DNA of 64,000 nt, taken from contig JAAEST010000045.1 of the NCBI GenBank assembly GCA_024229115.1, positions 109,575-173,574 of the forward strand, given 5' to 3'. A model generated the notes under the pieces. That model did no database searches and was not told where the DNA came from. It saw only the letters and a list, made by a program, of their open reading frames with translations. Of this stretch, positions 53,665 to 61,551 are shown piece by piece; positions within the stretch are counted from its first letter, which is position 1; the number at the start of each line of letters is the position of its first letter. Source of the DNA: Oligoflexia bacterium. Its GTDB lineage: Bacteria > Bdellovibrionota > Bacteriovoracia > Bacteriovoracales > Bacteriovoracaceae. Position numbers and translations under genes: made by a program.

Positions 53665-54856
53665 AGTCAGTCATTCTGAGTTCGTTAAAGAACTAGAAGT
53701 GCCCTTTTCTAAAAGTTACGGAAATCGAGTTTTAATTTTAGCTTCTCTAAAAAAAGAACCTGTTACGATAGAGTACCTTCCGACGTCGACAGATGTAGAA
53801 ACAATGATTACTTGTCTTAAACAAATCGGAATAGAAATTATCAAAGAAGATAATCGACTCTTTATAAAAAACTCATTTCCTGAATGCGAAATTTCTTCAG
53901 ATGAAGTGATCACGCTTGAGACGGGAGATGGTGGAACGACAAATCGATTTCTGATTGCAATGCTCGCTCTTGGTAAAAATAAATATAAGATAATCCCAAA
54001 AGAAAAAATGATTGATCGACCAATGGATGAACTTTGGAGATGCTTTGATTTATGCCAAGTTCAAAATTCTAAGGAAAAAGATCATTGGCTTGTAAAAGGG
54101 CCTTATCAATACACAGGGAAATTAGAAGTTGATTGTTCTGAAACTACTCAGATTCTGTCGGGACTTCAAATGGCACTTTCTTTAGATGACAATATCGATG
54201 TCGTTCCTAAAGAACTAAGTGCATCTAAAAAGTACCACGAAATGACAGAGCAATTAATAAAAGAGATTAAAGAAGAGAATACATTTCGAGTACCTATTGA
54301 TTTTTCTTCATTGGGATATCCTCTTGCTTTAGCGTCAACACTTGGCGAAGTTAAGGTTACAAACTTTCGTAAAATTGATCATTACCAGCCAGACTCAATC
54401 TTCATTTCAATTCTCATGAATATGGGAGCAAATGTTACGATGAGTGAAGAAGGAATTCATGTAAAAAAACCTGAGGACTTTCTAAGACCAATTAGCATGG
54501 ATTGTTCTTCTTGTCCTGATCTTGTACCTACTTTAGCTTTTGTGTGTAGTTACGCTAATGGGGTAAGTACTTTAAGTGGGTTAGAGATATTAAAGCATAA
54601 AGAAAGTGACAGAGTCGAAGGTATTTTGACTTGTTTAAAAGCTTTCAATGTTCCTCATAAATACAATGATGAAACTTTTGAATTGATTATTAATGGACCT
54701 GCTAAGAAAACTGATCCCGTTGAGCTCACTCCTGAACGTGACCATCGTATGGTTATGATGAGTTATATGTTTATGAGAATAAATTCTGGCGGAGTTCTTA
54801 ATAACTCAGATTGTGTCGATAAATCTTTTTCTAATTTCTATCAAATTATCGATTGA
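53639..54856 (+). CDS. aroA: 5-enolpyruvylshikimate-3-phosphate synthase
   Basis: A 405-residue enzyme transferring enolpyruvyl from PEP to shikimate-3-phosphate. PFSKSYGNRVLIL supplies the conserved K-S...R, LETGDGGTTNRFLIAMLALG replaces the usual N-x-G-T-x-x-R segment, and the C-terminal ERDHRMVMMSYM carries the conserved D-H-R-M. LKHKESDRVEGI is also standard. It starts 26 nt inside aroB and ends overlapping the convergent SDR gene by 11 nt. The N-terminal block DGG instead of NAG/NSG is a mild divergence, still compatible with function. Confidence 0.93.
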   Translation: MSSENLSYKVSHSEFVKELEVPFSKSYGNRVLILASLKKEPVTIEYLPTSTDVETMITCLKQIGIEIIKEDNRLFIKNSFPECEISSDEVITLETGDGGTTNRFLIAMLALGKNKYKIIPKEKMIDRPMDELWRCFDLCQVQNSKEKDHWLVKGPYQYTGKLEVDCSETTQILSGLQMALSLDDNIDVVPKELSASKKYHEMTEQLIKEIKEENTFRVPIDFSSLGYPLALASTLGEVKVTNFRKIDHYQPDSIFISILMNMGANVTMSEEGIHVKKPEDFLRPISMDCSSCPDLVPTLAFVCSYANGVSTLSGLEILKHKESDRVEGILTCLKAFNVPHKYNDETFELIINGPAKKTDPVELTPERDHRMVMMSYMFMRINSGGVLNNSDCVDKSFSNFYQIID

Positions 54857-55817
54857 GAAATTCTGTGATTCTATCCTCTGTCCATAGAGGAGCATTTTCC
54901 CAACTATCGAGGTGCCTTAATGAAAACTCAACGCCCTTTTCGAGTGAAAAACGAGGAGCCCAATTTGTATCATATTGGATTTTACTTAGATCGGCCCACG
55001 TATGATAAAAGGCCTTACTGATATTATTAAGGTAATTTGGCTTTCCTTTAAGAAGGTTCATAAGCTCATTAAGAGTTCTAGGTTTACCACTTCCAACATT
55101 ATAGCTCTCTGTATTCTTACCTTCTAGAGCAGCAAGATAGAAGGCCTGACAAACATCTTCACAGTAAACAAAGTCCCTCTTTATTTCACCATCTCCAGGC
55201 ATTGTGAAGGATTGGTCGAGAATCTTTTGCTTCATCCAAATACCAAAAAGGTTATTAAAGCTATTCTTAGAATAGCAGCGAGGCCCGTAAGCATCAAATA
55301 TTCTAAGGCTACAAGATTCTACACCATAGATATGCGACCAATGAAATACGGCTTGCTCTCCTTGAATCTTACTAAGAGCACTTGGTGAAATAGGCACTAA
55401 TGAGTCTGATTCAAGAGTGGGGACTCTTGGAACTCCATAACAAGTTGATGATGCTGCATAAAGAAACTTCTTTAAATTTTGTGACTTAGTGGCTTCAAGA
55501 ACTTTTACAGTTCCGAGGACATTAATCTTAAAATACTCAGTTGGGGAAAGAATAGAACTTTGTTCACTTTCTATACCGGCTAAATGGAAGACATAATTAA
55601 TATCATCAAGAAATGATGTTTCTGGATTTAAGTCAAAGATGTCCATCTCTTCAAAATGAAATGAAGAGTTATCAATGACATTTTCAAGAGCATTTAAAGT
55701 TCCACTACTAAGGTTATCAATGCAGACAACTTCCCAATCTTTGTTAAGAAGATATTCACACAGATGACTACCCAGGAAGCCAGCACCACCAGTCACTAAA
55801 GCCTTAATTTTACTCAT
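54846..55817 (-). CDS. Extended SDR (epimerase-like) lacking the catalytic Tyr
   Basis: A 323-residue paralogue of 786-1778: GGAGFLGS near residue 10, AASSTCYG at 121-128 and KRDFVYCEDVCQAF. At the position of the catalytic Y-x3-K it has S146-ALS-K150 (Y146-ALS-K150 in the paralogue, same numbering), encoded by AGT, so the key acid/base Tyr is missing. The C-terminus contains the same W-E-N-APLW motif. It may be inactive as an epimerase, act as a partner, or catalyse a Tyr-independent step. It is convergent with aroA and stands apart from the other sugar genes. Confidence 0.8.
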   Translation of the reverse strand: MSKIKALVTGGAGFLGSHLCEYLLNKDWEVVCIDNLSSGTLNALENVIDNSSFHFEEMDIFDLNPETSFLDDINYVFHLAGIESEQSSILSPTEYFKINVLGTVKVLEATKSQNLKKFLYAASSTCYGVPRVPTLESDSLVPISPSALSKIQGEQAVFHWSHIYGVESCSLRIFDAYGPRCYSKNSFNNLFGIWMKQKILDQSFTMPGDGEIKRDFVYCEDVCQAFYLAALEGKNTESYNVGSGKPRTLNELMNLLKGKPNYLNNISKAFYHTWADLSKIQYDTNWAPRFSLEKGVEFSLRHLDSWENAPLWTEDRITEFLNR

Positions 55818-55965
55818 AAATATATTTTAAGTGAGGAGCACAGTTTCACCTAGAAAAAAGTAACAATTTCAATAAATTAGCCTAAATAGCGGATATTATA
55901 GGTAAATTTTATAGGTAGAGCAGATATATAAGGGTTCAAATTCATAATTTTGGTATGAATGCTGG

Positions 55966-56853
55966 ATGAAAATTTTAATCTTTATGTTGTTGTCATTGAA
56001 CTTGATGGCGGTTGAATTCTACCCTGAATCTGTGAACGAATACTTCTCTTTTGAAAGCTCTACTTTTGAAAAAGATAAATCAAGGCGTTCACACAATCGC
56101 TATGCTGTTAAGAAAACTATTTTTGAAGGTACTACGGAACTTCAATTAGATTACTTATTCTTTCAGGCCAAAAGAAAGAGAAAAGAAATGCTTGTTGTTC
56201 TCATTCCAACAATCAGTGGAGTAAGTGCTCTTGAAAGATCTGTCGCAAGATACTTTTCCAATAGAGGGATGGACGTCATCGTTCCAGTAGCTTTTGAAAC
56301 AGAAATTATCTTTGATGAAAATACTGTGAAGTATATGGATCGAGGTTTTCTTAGACCTGTTGCTCAAACAAAGCTAATGGTGGAAGAGTTAAGAGCAAAA
56401 ACTAATTATAAGAAAACTTTTGTTCTTGGAGCTAGCCAAGGTGGAATTAGAACTTCAATGCTTCTTGGTTACGATCTTGGATTTGATAAAGCATACACAT
56501 TCGTAGCTGGTGGCGATTTTCCAAAGCTTTATGCAGAAACTACTGTGAAATCATTAATTGAATTTAGAAAAAATCATATGAATGCTCTTGGTTTAACTGA
56601 TGTGGCAGATTATGAAAAATATCTAAGAGATAATTTAAGCTTTGATCCTAAAGTATCGTGTAGCAAGAGAAAGGCTAAGATGAAAATGCTTGTTGCTACA
56701 AAAGATACATCTGTTCCGACATCAACTCAGTATTCACTTTGGAAGGCCTGTGGTGAACCTGACTTGATTGAAGTTAAAGGGGGACATGTAAAAGGTGTCC
56801 TTAAAATGTATAGCAAACGAAAAGAAGTACTAAAGTATTTTCTAGAAGAGTAA
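55966..56853 (+). CDS. Exported alpha/beta-hydrolase-like protein
   Basis: A 295-residue protein with a short Sec signal (MKILIFMLLSLNLMAVEF). The hydrolase elements are spaced normally: strand MLVVLIPTISG, nucleophile elbow GASQGG with Ser157, acid D247 in LVATKDTSVP and His274 in VKGGHVKG. Ester or peptide bond hydrolysis in the periplasm or outside the cell is likely; the substrate is unknown. The 148-bp gap upstream is AT-rich with no recognised signal. It is convergent with the gene at 56855, with only one base between them. Confidence 0.75.
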   Translation: MKILIFMLLSLNLMAVEFYPESVNEYFSFESSTFEKDKSRRSHNRYAVKKTIFEGTTELQLDYLFFQAKRKRKEMLVVLIPTISGVSALERSVARYFSNRGMDVIVPVAFETEIIFDENTVKYMDRGFLRPVAQTKLMVEELRAKTNYKKTFVLGASQGGIRTSMLLGYDLGFDKAYTFVAGGDFPKLYAETTVKSLIEFRKNHMNALGLTDVADYEKYLRDNLSFDPKVSCSKRKAKMKMLVATKDTSVPTSTQYSLWKACGEPDLIEVKGGHVKGVLKMYSKRKEVLKYFLEE

Positions 56854-56854
56854 A

Positions 56855-57466
56855 TCACATATTTGGATAGTGATCTGAATTCATACAGGCGGACTTTTTG
56901 CTCTCAATAACATTAAGTTCGCCATTGTTGATGAGCTTTAGTGCCTTCACTTTCCATGATAGTTTTGAAAAAAGAATCTTTTTGGCCTCGAGTCCGTATC
57001 TCCATGGGATTGAAATAGTTCTTAATTGAGTTGAAAATTGAATTCCGATCTCATTATTCCTAAGGTCCATTATATTTTCTCTACTTTGTGGCCCTCTATT
57101 TTCATGAGCTGTTAGTAGTTCTCTGGCAAAATGCTGACCGTAAAAGGCACTTAACATAGCTGAACCTAGAAAGTGTCTAACGGCATCAACTTCGTCATTC
57201 GTTCTTCTTTCATTTACCTGACAGATACTTCTTGATAATCTTTCAGCATCATCATTTGATTTTTTTAAGTAATAAACTGACATTGGCTTTTCGGCCATAA
57301 TTTCAGACATCTCTTGAGTGAGTTTTCCACCGCCAAGTTTATAAATTAACTTTTGAATGATTTTCTTTTTTAAATCCTTATCATCATTATCAGTTTCAAA
57401 ATTTTCCATTGAAAAAGAATTGAAAGAAATGAATGAACAAATAAGTAAGATTAAATAAGATTTCAT
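56855..57466 (-). CDS. Secreted protein, DUF6973-like
   Basis: A 203-residue protein with a Sec signal (LILLICSFISFNSFS). The central part DEVDAVRHFLGSAMLSAFYG, then a His- and Glu-containing TAHENRGPQ, then MDLRNNEIG, follows the pattern of the small DUF6973 group (N-AFRH..., H-E, MDLHNN..G), recalled from memory. The conserved His, Glu and Asp could bind metal or form a hydrolase-like site. Function unknown. It is divergent from the membrane protein gene at 57496, with 29 bp between the start codons. Confidence 0.6.
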   Translation of the reverse strand: MKSYLILLICSFISFNSFSMENFETDNDDKDLKKKIIQKLIYKLGGGKLTQEMSEIMAEKPMSVYYLKKSNDDAERLSRSICQVNERRTNDEVDAVRHFLGSAMLSAFYGQHFARELLTAHENRGPQSRENIMDLRNNEIGIQFSTQLRTISIPWRYGLEAKKILFSKLSWKVKALKLINNGELNVIESKKSACMNSDHYPNM

Positions 57467-57495
57467 GACTTAATGATAGATGTTAGTATTATAGA

Positions 57496-57945
57496 ATGTC
57501 GAATATTATCGGTTATACCATAGGGATTCTGTTTGTTATTGGAATCGTCGCTGGACCAGCGGCTGGTAACTATTTCTTTTCACGTAATATTTATTACGCT
57601 TTCGTTGATGCAAAATCAGTTGAGGGTGAAATCTATGATTGTCATGTCTTAAAGTCTCGATCCGGTTCAACAATAAATCGTTCTTGGGCACCTGTTGCTA
57701 AGGATGTCGATGGTAATATTGCTAAGGGAAGTTTTGGTTGGAAGAAGAAAAAGAAATGTACTGAGATGTTTGGTGACAAGGTTACGATGACAGTATCTTC
57801 TATTTCAAAAGATCGAAATCAAATTAATACATTCTTTCAGCTATGGTTCATGCCACTTATTATGAATAGTATTTGTATTATTCTTTACGGTGCGATGATT
57901 AAAGGATTTCTCAAGAAAAAAAGAAAGAAAAGCAGAAAGAGATAG
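57496..57945 (+). CDS. Two-helix membrane protein, DUF3592-like
   Basis: A 149-residue protein: one N-terminal hydrophobic helix (GYTIGILFVIGIVAGPAAGNYFF), a beta-rich middle with two Cys and a WAPVAKDVDGNI segment, a second helix (LWFMPLIMNSICIILYGAMI) and a very basic tail (KKKRKKSRKR). The layout of helix, about 70 residues of beta, and helix recalls DUF3592 proteins. No enzymatic motif is seen. It is followed after 11 bases by a methyltransferase gene, so the two are probably co-transcribed. Confidence 0.6.
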   Translation: MSNIIGYTIGILFVIGIVAGPAAGNYFFSRNIYYAFVDAKSVEGEIYDCHVLKSRSGSTINRSWAPVAKDVDGNIAKGSFGWKKKKKCTEMFGDKVTMTVSSISKDRNQINTFFQLWFMPLIMNSICIILYGAMIKGFLKKKRKKSRKR

Positions 57946-57956
57946 AAGGACAAATC

Positions 57957-58679
57957 ATGAAATACTACGAACTCCATGAAAACTTCTGGCAGTCACTAAC
58001 AAGTAATGGACACAAAACTTGGGACCGTGAAAATTTAGAGGATATTTTTGATACTCATAGAAACAGAGAATTAAAAACGTTTTTTCCTCATATTAAGAAA
58101 GGGAAAGCTCTAGATCTAGGTTGTGGTTCTGGTAATCAAAGTTTCTTTTTAAATAAAGAGGGCTTTGAATGTTTGGGTGTTGATATCTCTCAAACTGCTA
58201 TCGATATGGCCTTAGTTCTTAATGAAGAATTACAGCAAGATAATCGATTTATTGTAGCCGATGTTTGTCAGTTAGATTTAGCAGAGAAATTTGACCTTAT
58301 CACAGATAGTTGTCTTCTTCATTGCATTGTCTTTGAAGAACATAGAAGGCAATTCTTTGAATCCATCAAATTACATTTAAACGAAGAGGGAAAAGCCTTT
58401 ATCTTTACCATGGTTACTGAAAATGGAGAGGATCCTTATAGAGAAAATGATTTTTTCTTTCTAGATAAAGATGGCGTTCTTTGGAGTAAAGGGGCTAAAA
58501 ATTTTGACGTTGAATCAACTACTTTTGATGGTGAAGAGTACTTTCCTCATCGAAGAATCCTAGATCATAAGAAACAACTAGAGGAGCTTAAATCTTATGG
58601 TTTCAATATAATTGTTCATAAAACAGTAACACAAAAAGAGGGACCATCTACATTTGTTGCTCTTATTTCAGATACTTAA
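57957..58679 (+). CDS. Class I SAM-dependent methyltransferase (TehB/thiopurine-type)
   Basis: A 240-residue protein with ALDLGCGSGNQSFFL (SAM motif I, near residue 51), GVDISQTAIDMA, and DLITDSCLLHCIVFEEHR as motif IV. This resembles TehB or thiopurine methyltransferases, which act on small toxic compounds. AAGGA lies six to seven bases before the ATG. It appears unrelated to the sugar methyltransferases of the window. The substrate is unknown. Confidence 0.8.
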   Translation: MKYYELHENFWQSLTSNGHKTWDRENLEDIFDTHRNRELKTFFPHIKKGKALDLGCGSGNQSFFLNKEGFECLGVDISQTAIDMALVLNEELQQDNRFIVADVCQLDLAEKFDLITDSCLLHCIVFEEHRRQFFESIKLHLNEEGKAFIFTMVTENGEDPYRENDFFFLDKDGVLWSKGAKNFDVESTTFDGEEYFPHRRILDHKKQLEELKSYGFNIIVHKTVTQKEGPSTFVALISDT

Positions 58680-58693
58680 GAAATAGAACCTAC

Positions 58694-58728
58694 TTGATTC
58701 AAAACTTAGTGTAAAGTATACTTTACAC
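58694..58728 (+). promoter_or_regulatory. Promoter with perfect 20-bp palindromic operator for an XRE regulator
   Basis: The -35 box TTGATT (58694-58699) and the -10 box TATACT (58717-58722) are 17 bases apart. The perfect palindrome GTGTAAAGTATACTTTACAC (58709-58728) covers the -10 box and reaches to two bases before the ATG at 58730. The expected transcription start is about 58729, so the message would be nearly leaderless, and no Shine-Dalgarno sequence is present. Autorepression by the XRE product is the obvious reading. Confidence 0.8.
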
Positions 58729-58729
58729 C

Positions 58730-58927
58730 ATGGAAGTGAAGAATAACTTAAAAGAGCTACGTCTTGAAAAAGGTGTGAATCAAACTGAGCTTGCAAGCTT
58801 GGTCGGAGTTTCTAGGCAAACAATTCATGCCATTGAAGTGAGTAAATATACTCCCTCAGTGGAATTGGCTTTAAAAATATCAAGAACACTAGAACTTAAT
58901 GTCGAAGAGATTTTTTCTCTAAAGTAG
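58730..58927 (+). CDS. Small XRE/Cro-type helix-turn-helix regulator
   Basis: A 65-residue protein that is essentially one HTH_3 domain: LKELRLEKGVNQTELASLVGVSRQTIHAIEVSKYTPSVELALKISRTL. The recognition helix is VSRQTIHAIE. Proteins of this size with a downstream membrane protein gene are common autorepressors. The palindrome over its promoter is a good candidate for its own operator. It is followed 6 bases later by a four-helix membrane protein and then S41 peptidase and binding-protein genes, all likely in one transcript. Confidence 0.9.
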   Translation: MEVKNNLKELRLEKGVNQTELASLVGVSRQTIHAIEVSKYTPSVELALKISRTLELNVEEIFSLK

Positions 58928-58933
58928 GTAATT

Positions 58934-59338
58934 ATGATTAAATCAAAATTTTTATATCCAACTAAAAGAAATGTTTTGATTGGTTTTATTTTGTCTCAGT
59001 TACTTCCTCTTATTGTTTTGTCTACTGTTGGAAAATTAGGGCAATGGACGAACTGGATTTATTTTGAACTGATCATAATTGGTAATCTCATCCTTTGGAG
59101 AACTAAGCCTGACGATGAATTTGATGAAAGGGAAATTGGAATTGTTAATAAGTGGAAAAGTCGTATGCTTGATTATAGTAGTACATTCATTCTTCTCCCT
59201 ATAATTGTACTAAGCTTTAAGCCTGAAATACCAGGCTGGGACTTATTTTCATGGTCTGCTGTCCCTGTTTATATTGTTTTTGTTCTTTTTTCTTTGTTAG
59301 CAAAAAAGGAACTAGGATATTTTTTCTATGAAAAATAA
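58934..59338 (+). CDS. Four-helix membrane protein (DUF2178-like)
   Basis: A 134-residue protein with four hydrophobic segments and a cytoplasmic DDEFDEREIGIVNKWKSR loop between helices two and three. The DERE..I..K pattern and genetic pairing with a small XRE gene are features I associate with DUF2178-type proteins. It overlaps the start of the next gene by 11 nt. Function unknown; a membrane sensor or antagonist of the XRE regulator would fit the context. Confidence 0.65.
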   Translation: MIKSKFLYPTKRNVLIGFILSQLLPLIVLSTVGKLGQWTNWIYFELIIIGNLILWRTKPDDEFDEREIGIVNKWKSRMLDYSSTFILLPIIVLSFKPEIPGWDLFSWSAVPVYIVFVLFSLLAKKELGYFFYEK

Positions 59339-60506
59339 ATTATTACTTTTATTTATTCTTCTTCTGTCTTCTTGCACAGAGTTTGAACCAGAGGATTTAA
59401 TTTTTACAAAAGAGCTATTTTACACAAAACCAAAAGCTATTTTAACAAGTGAAGATATTGAAAAAGATATCGATTTGTTAATTTATGCTTTTAGAACAGG
59501 GTATGCCGCACGTTACTACTTAGATAAGAAGTTAGTGAAAGATACATTAAAAAAATTAGTGGCCCTTAAAAATAATTATTTTCTGTCTGAAAAAGATTTC
59601 TGTGATCGTATTGGAACAATACTCTGGGATATTCCTGACGGTCACTTATCAGTACGTTCAAGAGGAAAGTATTGTGGAGCTCAAAAATACTGGAGTGAGA
59701 GAAAAGGCAATGTCGGAACAAATTTTGGGAAGTCACATTTCAATCAAACAGGGATTCCTTGGAAAATTGAATATAAGAAAGTTGATGGAAAGAATGTTGG
59801 CATGATTTCAATTGCTAGTTTTCCTTCCCATAAAGACAAAGTATGGAAAGGGTATAGTGAAGCTATCAAAAAATTGATGTTACAAGATAAGATCATTGTT
59901 GATCTTCGGGGTAATGGCGGCGGTGATGATACCACCGGCTTTCAATTGGCTGAATTATTACAAGATCGAAAGTTAAAGCCAGGATGGCATGAAACAATTG
60001 TGAGTCAGTCTCCAGAAACTTTTGCACTTCTTCAAAATAACTTAATTATTAGAAAGTTAAATTCAGAGTATCGAAAAACAAAAGTTCCGGATTATGTAAT
60101 AGAGAACTTGAAGTTTTTTCAAGAGCAAATGGAAAAGGCAAAGTCTGGAAAAGTGAGAGCAGAGAAGGTTTATAAGCATTATGAGTTTGAATATCCATAT
60201 GGGCCGAATCATTTTAAAGGAAGTTTGTACATTCTAGTCGACAATCTTTGTGGATCAAGTTGCGAAAGTTCTATGGAAATACTTTCAAAGCATCCTCGTG
60301 CAAAAATTGTCGGTGAGCAAACAGCCGGAAAATACCATTTCGGGAATGTCGCAACTTTAATTCTTCCGATATCTAAAATAAGTATTGTCTTAGCTTCTAA
60401 ATATAATAAATATAGAGATGGTAAGAATATTGATAAGAAAGGATTTTTCCCAAATATTAAAGTACCTGCAGGAAAGAATGCATTGGAGTATGCCCTAAAT
60501 GATTAA
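59328..60506 (+). CDS. S41-family peptidase-like lipoprotein
   Basis: A 392-residue protein with a lipoprotein signal (ILLLSSC, C16). The domain contains IPDGHLSVR near residue 103, IIVDLRGNGGGDDT at 189-202 and LVDNLCGSSCESSME near 304-316, followed by VGEQTAGKYHFG; these are the conserved blocks of S41 (C-terminal processing/tricorn) peptidases. The likely nucleophile is Ser310 or Ser311. There is no PDZ domain. It would act in the periplasm on unknown peptides. It overlaps both neighbours (11 and 8 nt). Confidence 0.8.
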   Translation: MKNKLLLLFILLLSSCTEFEPEDLIFTKELFYTKPKAILTSEDIEKDIDLLIYAFRTGYAARYYLDKKLVKDTLKKLVALKNNYFLSEKDFCDRIGTILWDIPDGHLSVRSRGKYCGAQKYWSERKGNVGTNFGKSHFNQTGIPWKIEYKKVDGKNVGMISIASFPSHKDKVWKGYSEAIKKLMLQDKIIVDLRGNGGGDDTTGFQLAELLQDRKLKPGWHETIVSQSPETFALLQNNLIIRKLNSEYRKTKVPDYVIENLKFFQEQMEKAKSGKVRAEKVYKHYEFEYPYGPNHFKGSLYILVDNLCGSSCESSMEILSKHPRAKIVGEQTAGKYHFGNVATLILPISKISIVLASKYNKYRDGKNIDKKGFFPNIKVPAGKNALEYALND

Positions 60507-61437
60507 ATCAATCGTGCTCATTTTTTTAAGTATCTTCTGTATAACAGCACATAGTAAGTTTAACTTACTCTTTGTCACAAAAAGCTATAAGACAGACTTT
60601 TTTAAAGAAATTGAAAAGGGGTGCTTAAAGGCGGCTAAGGACTTTAAAGTAAATTGTATCTTCGTAAAAATGAATGATGCTAGTTCTCGTGAGCAGTATC
60701 TTGAAATCCAGAAGGCAATGAAAGATAAAAAAATTGATGCACTTGCAATTGCTATCATCAATTCTAAGTTTACTGCGAAACAACTGAAATCTTTAAATAT
60801 CCCTTACATAACAATTGATGCTGACTATGCTCGTGATGATTTTAAAAAATACGATATCAAAAGACTAAGTTATATTGGGACGAATAACTATGATCTCGGG
60901 AGAGTCCTTGCAGATAAGTATCTAAAGATGTTTGATACTGACTATGAAGTTTGCATTATAAGTGGGCATGAATATTCAGATAATTTAAATCATAGAATTC
61001 GTGGATTTAAAGATGGGCTAAAGAAAAGTAAAAAGAAGATTGTTCTTTCCCAGAGATGTCCACTTTACTGTAATGAAAATAAAGACAGTGCAATTTCTAA
61101 GATGAATTTTATGAGTAAGATTACTTTAAAAGATAAAAGGAAGTTGACCATTGCTTTTATGGGAGGTTGGGCCCAGTTTGATCATGACCTCTATGTAAAT
61201 ACTCTTAAGAAGTATGAAAAGCAGATTAAAGAAAAAAAACTTAATATTATTTCCATTGATACATTAGAAACTCAAAAGCGATTAGTAAGAGAAGGCTGGA
61301 GTCATCTCAATGTCGGTCAAGACCCTTGGTCCATGGGATATATGGGAGTAAAAGCCCTCGTTGATATTCTGAATGGAAAGAGAGTGAATGAAATAAAGCA
61401 CACTCCTATTACAATCTGTACAAAGGATAAATGCTAA
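60499..61437 (+). CDS. Periplasmic sugar-binding-type protein without linked ABC transporter
   Basis: A 312-residue protein with a Sec signal (IVLIFLSIFCITAHS). The mature part is a two-lobe type I binding protein: LLFVTKSYKTDFFKEIEKGCLKAAKDF, AIAIINSKFTAKQLKSLNIPYITIDAD, YIGTNNYDLGRVLADKYLKMF, and later VGQDPWSMGYMGVKALVDILNG. This is the RbsB/LacI-type pattern. No permease or ATPase gene is adjacent, so it may serve a chemoreceptor, a sensor kinase or a distant transporter. It is last in the XRE operon. Confidence 0.82.
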   Translation: MIKSIVLIFLSIFCITAHSKFNLLFVTKSYKTDFFKEIEKGCLKAAKDFKVNCIFVKMNDASSREQYLEIQKAMKDKKIDALAIAIINSKFTAKQLKSLNIPYITIDADYARDDFKKYDIKRLSYIGTNNYDLGRVLADKYLKMFDTDYEVCIISGHEYSDNLNHRIRGFKDGLKKSKKKIVLSQRCPLYCNENKDSAISKMNFMSKITLKDKRKLTIAFMGGWAQFDHDLYVNTLKKYEKQIKEKKLNIISIDTLETQKRLVREGWSHLNVGQDPWSMGYMGVKALVDILNGKRVNEIKHTPITICTKDKC

Positions 61438-61482
61438 GCTCTTATAATTATTCACAAACTTGGGCGTCGCAGAACTAATTTG

Positions 61483-61524
61483 TTGATCAAGATCATGTAC
61501 ATCTAAACATTAACATACGATAAT
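61483..61524 (+). promoter_or_regulatory. Class II FNR-type promoter of the di-iron oxygenase operon
   Basis: TTGATCAAGATCAT at 61483-61496 matches the FNR/ANR consensus TTGAT-N4-ATCAA at nine of ten positions. A -10-like GATAAT occupies 61519-61524, which predicts transcription from about 61531. The centre of the FNR box then lies at -41.5, the standard place for class II activation. GAGGAG at about 61540 serves the ATG at 61552. The alignment of box, -10 and start makes this much better than a chance match, but no footprint exists. Confidence 0.6.
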
Positions 61525-61551
61525 TTTCAAAAATTATTGAGGAGTTGATAT

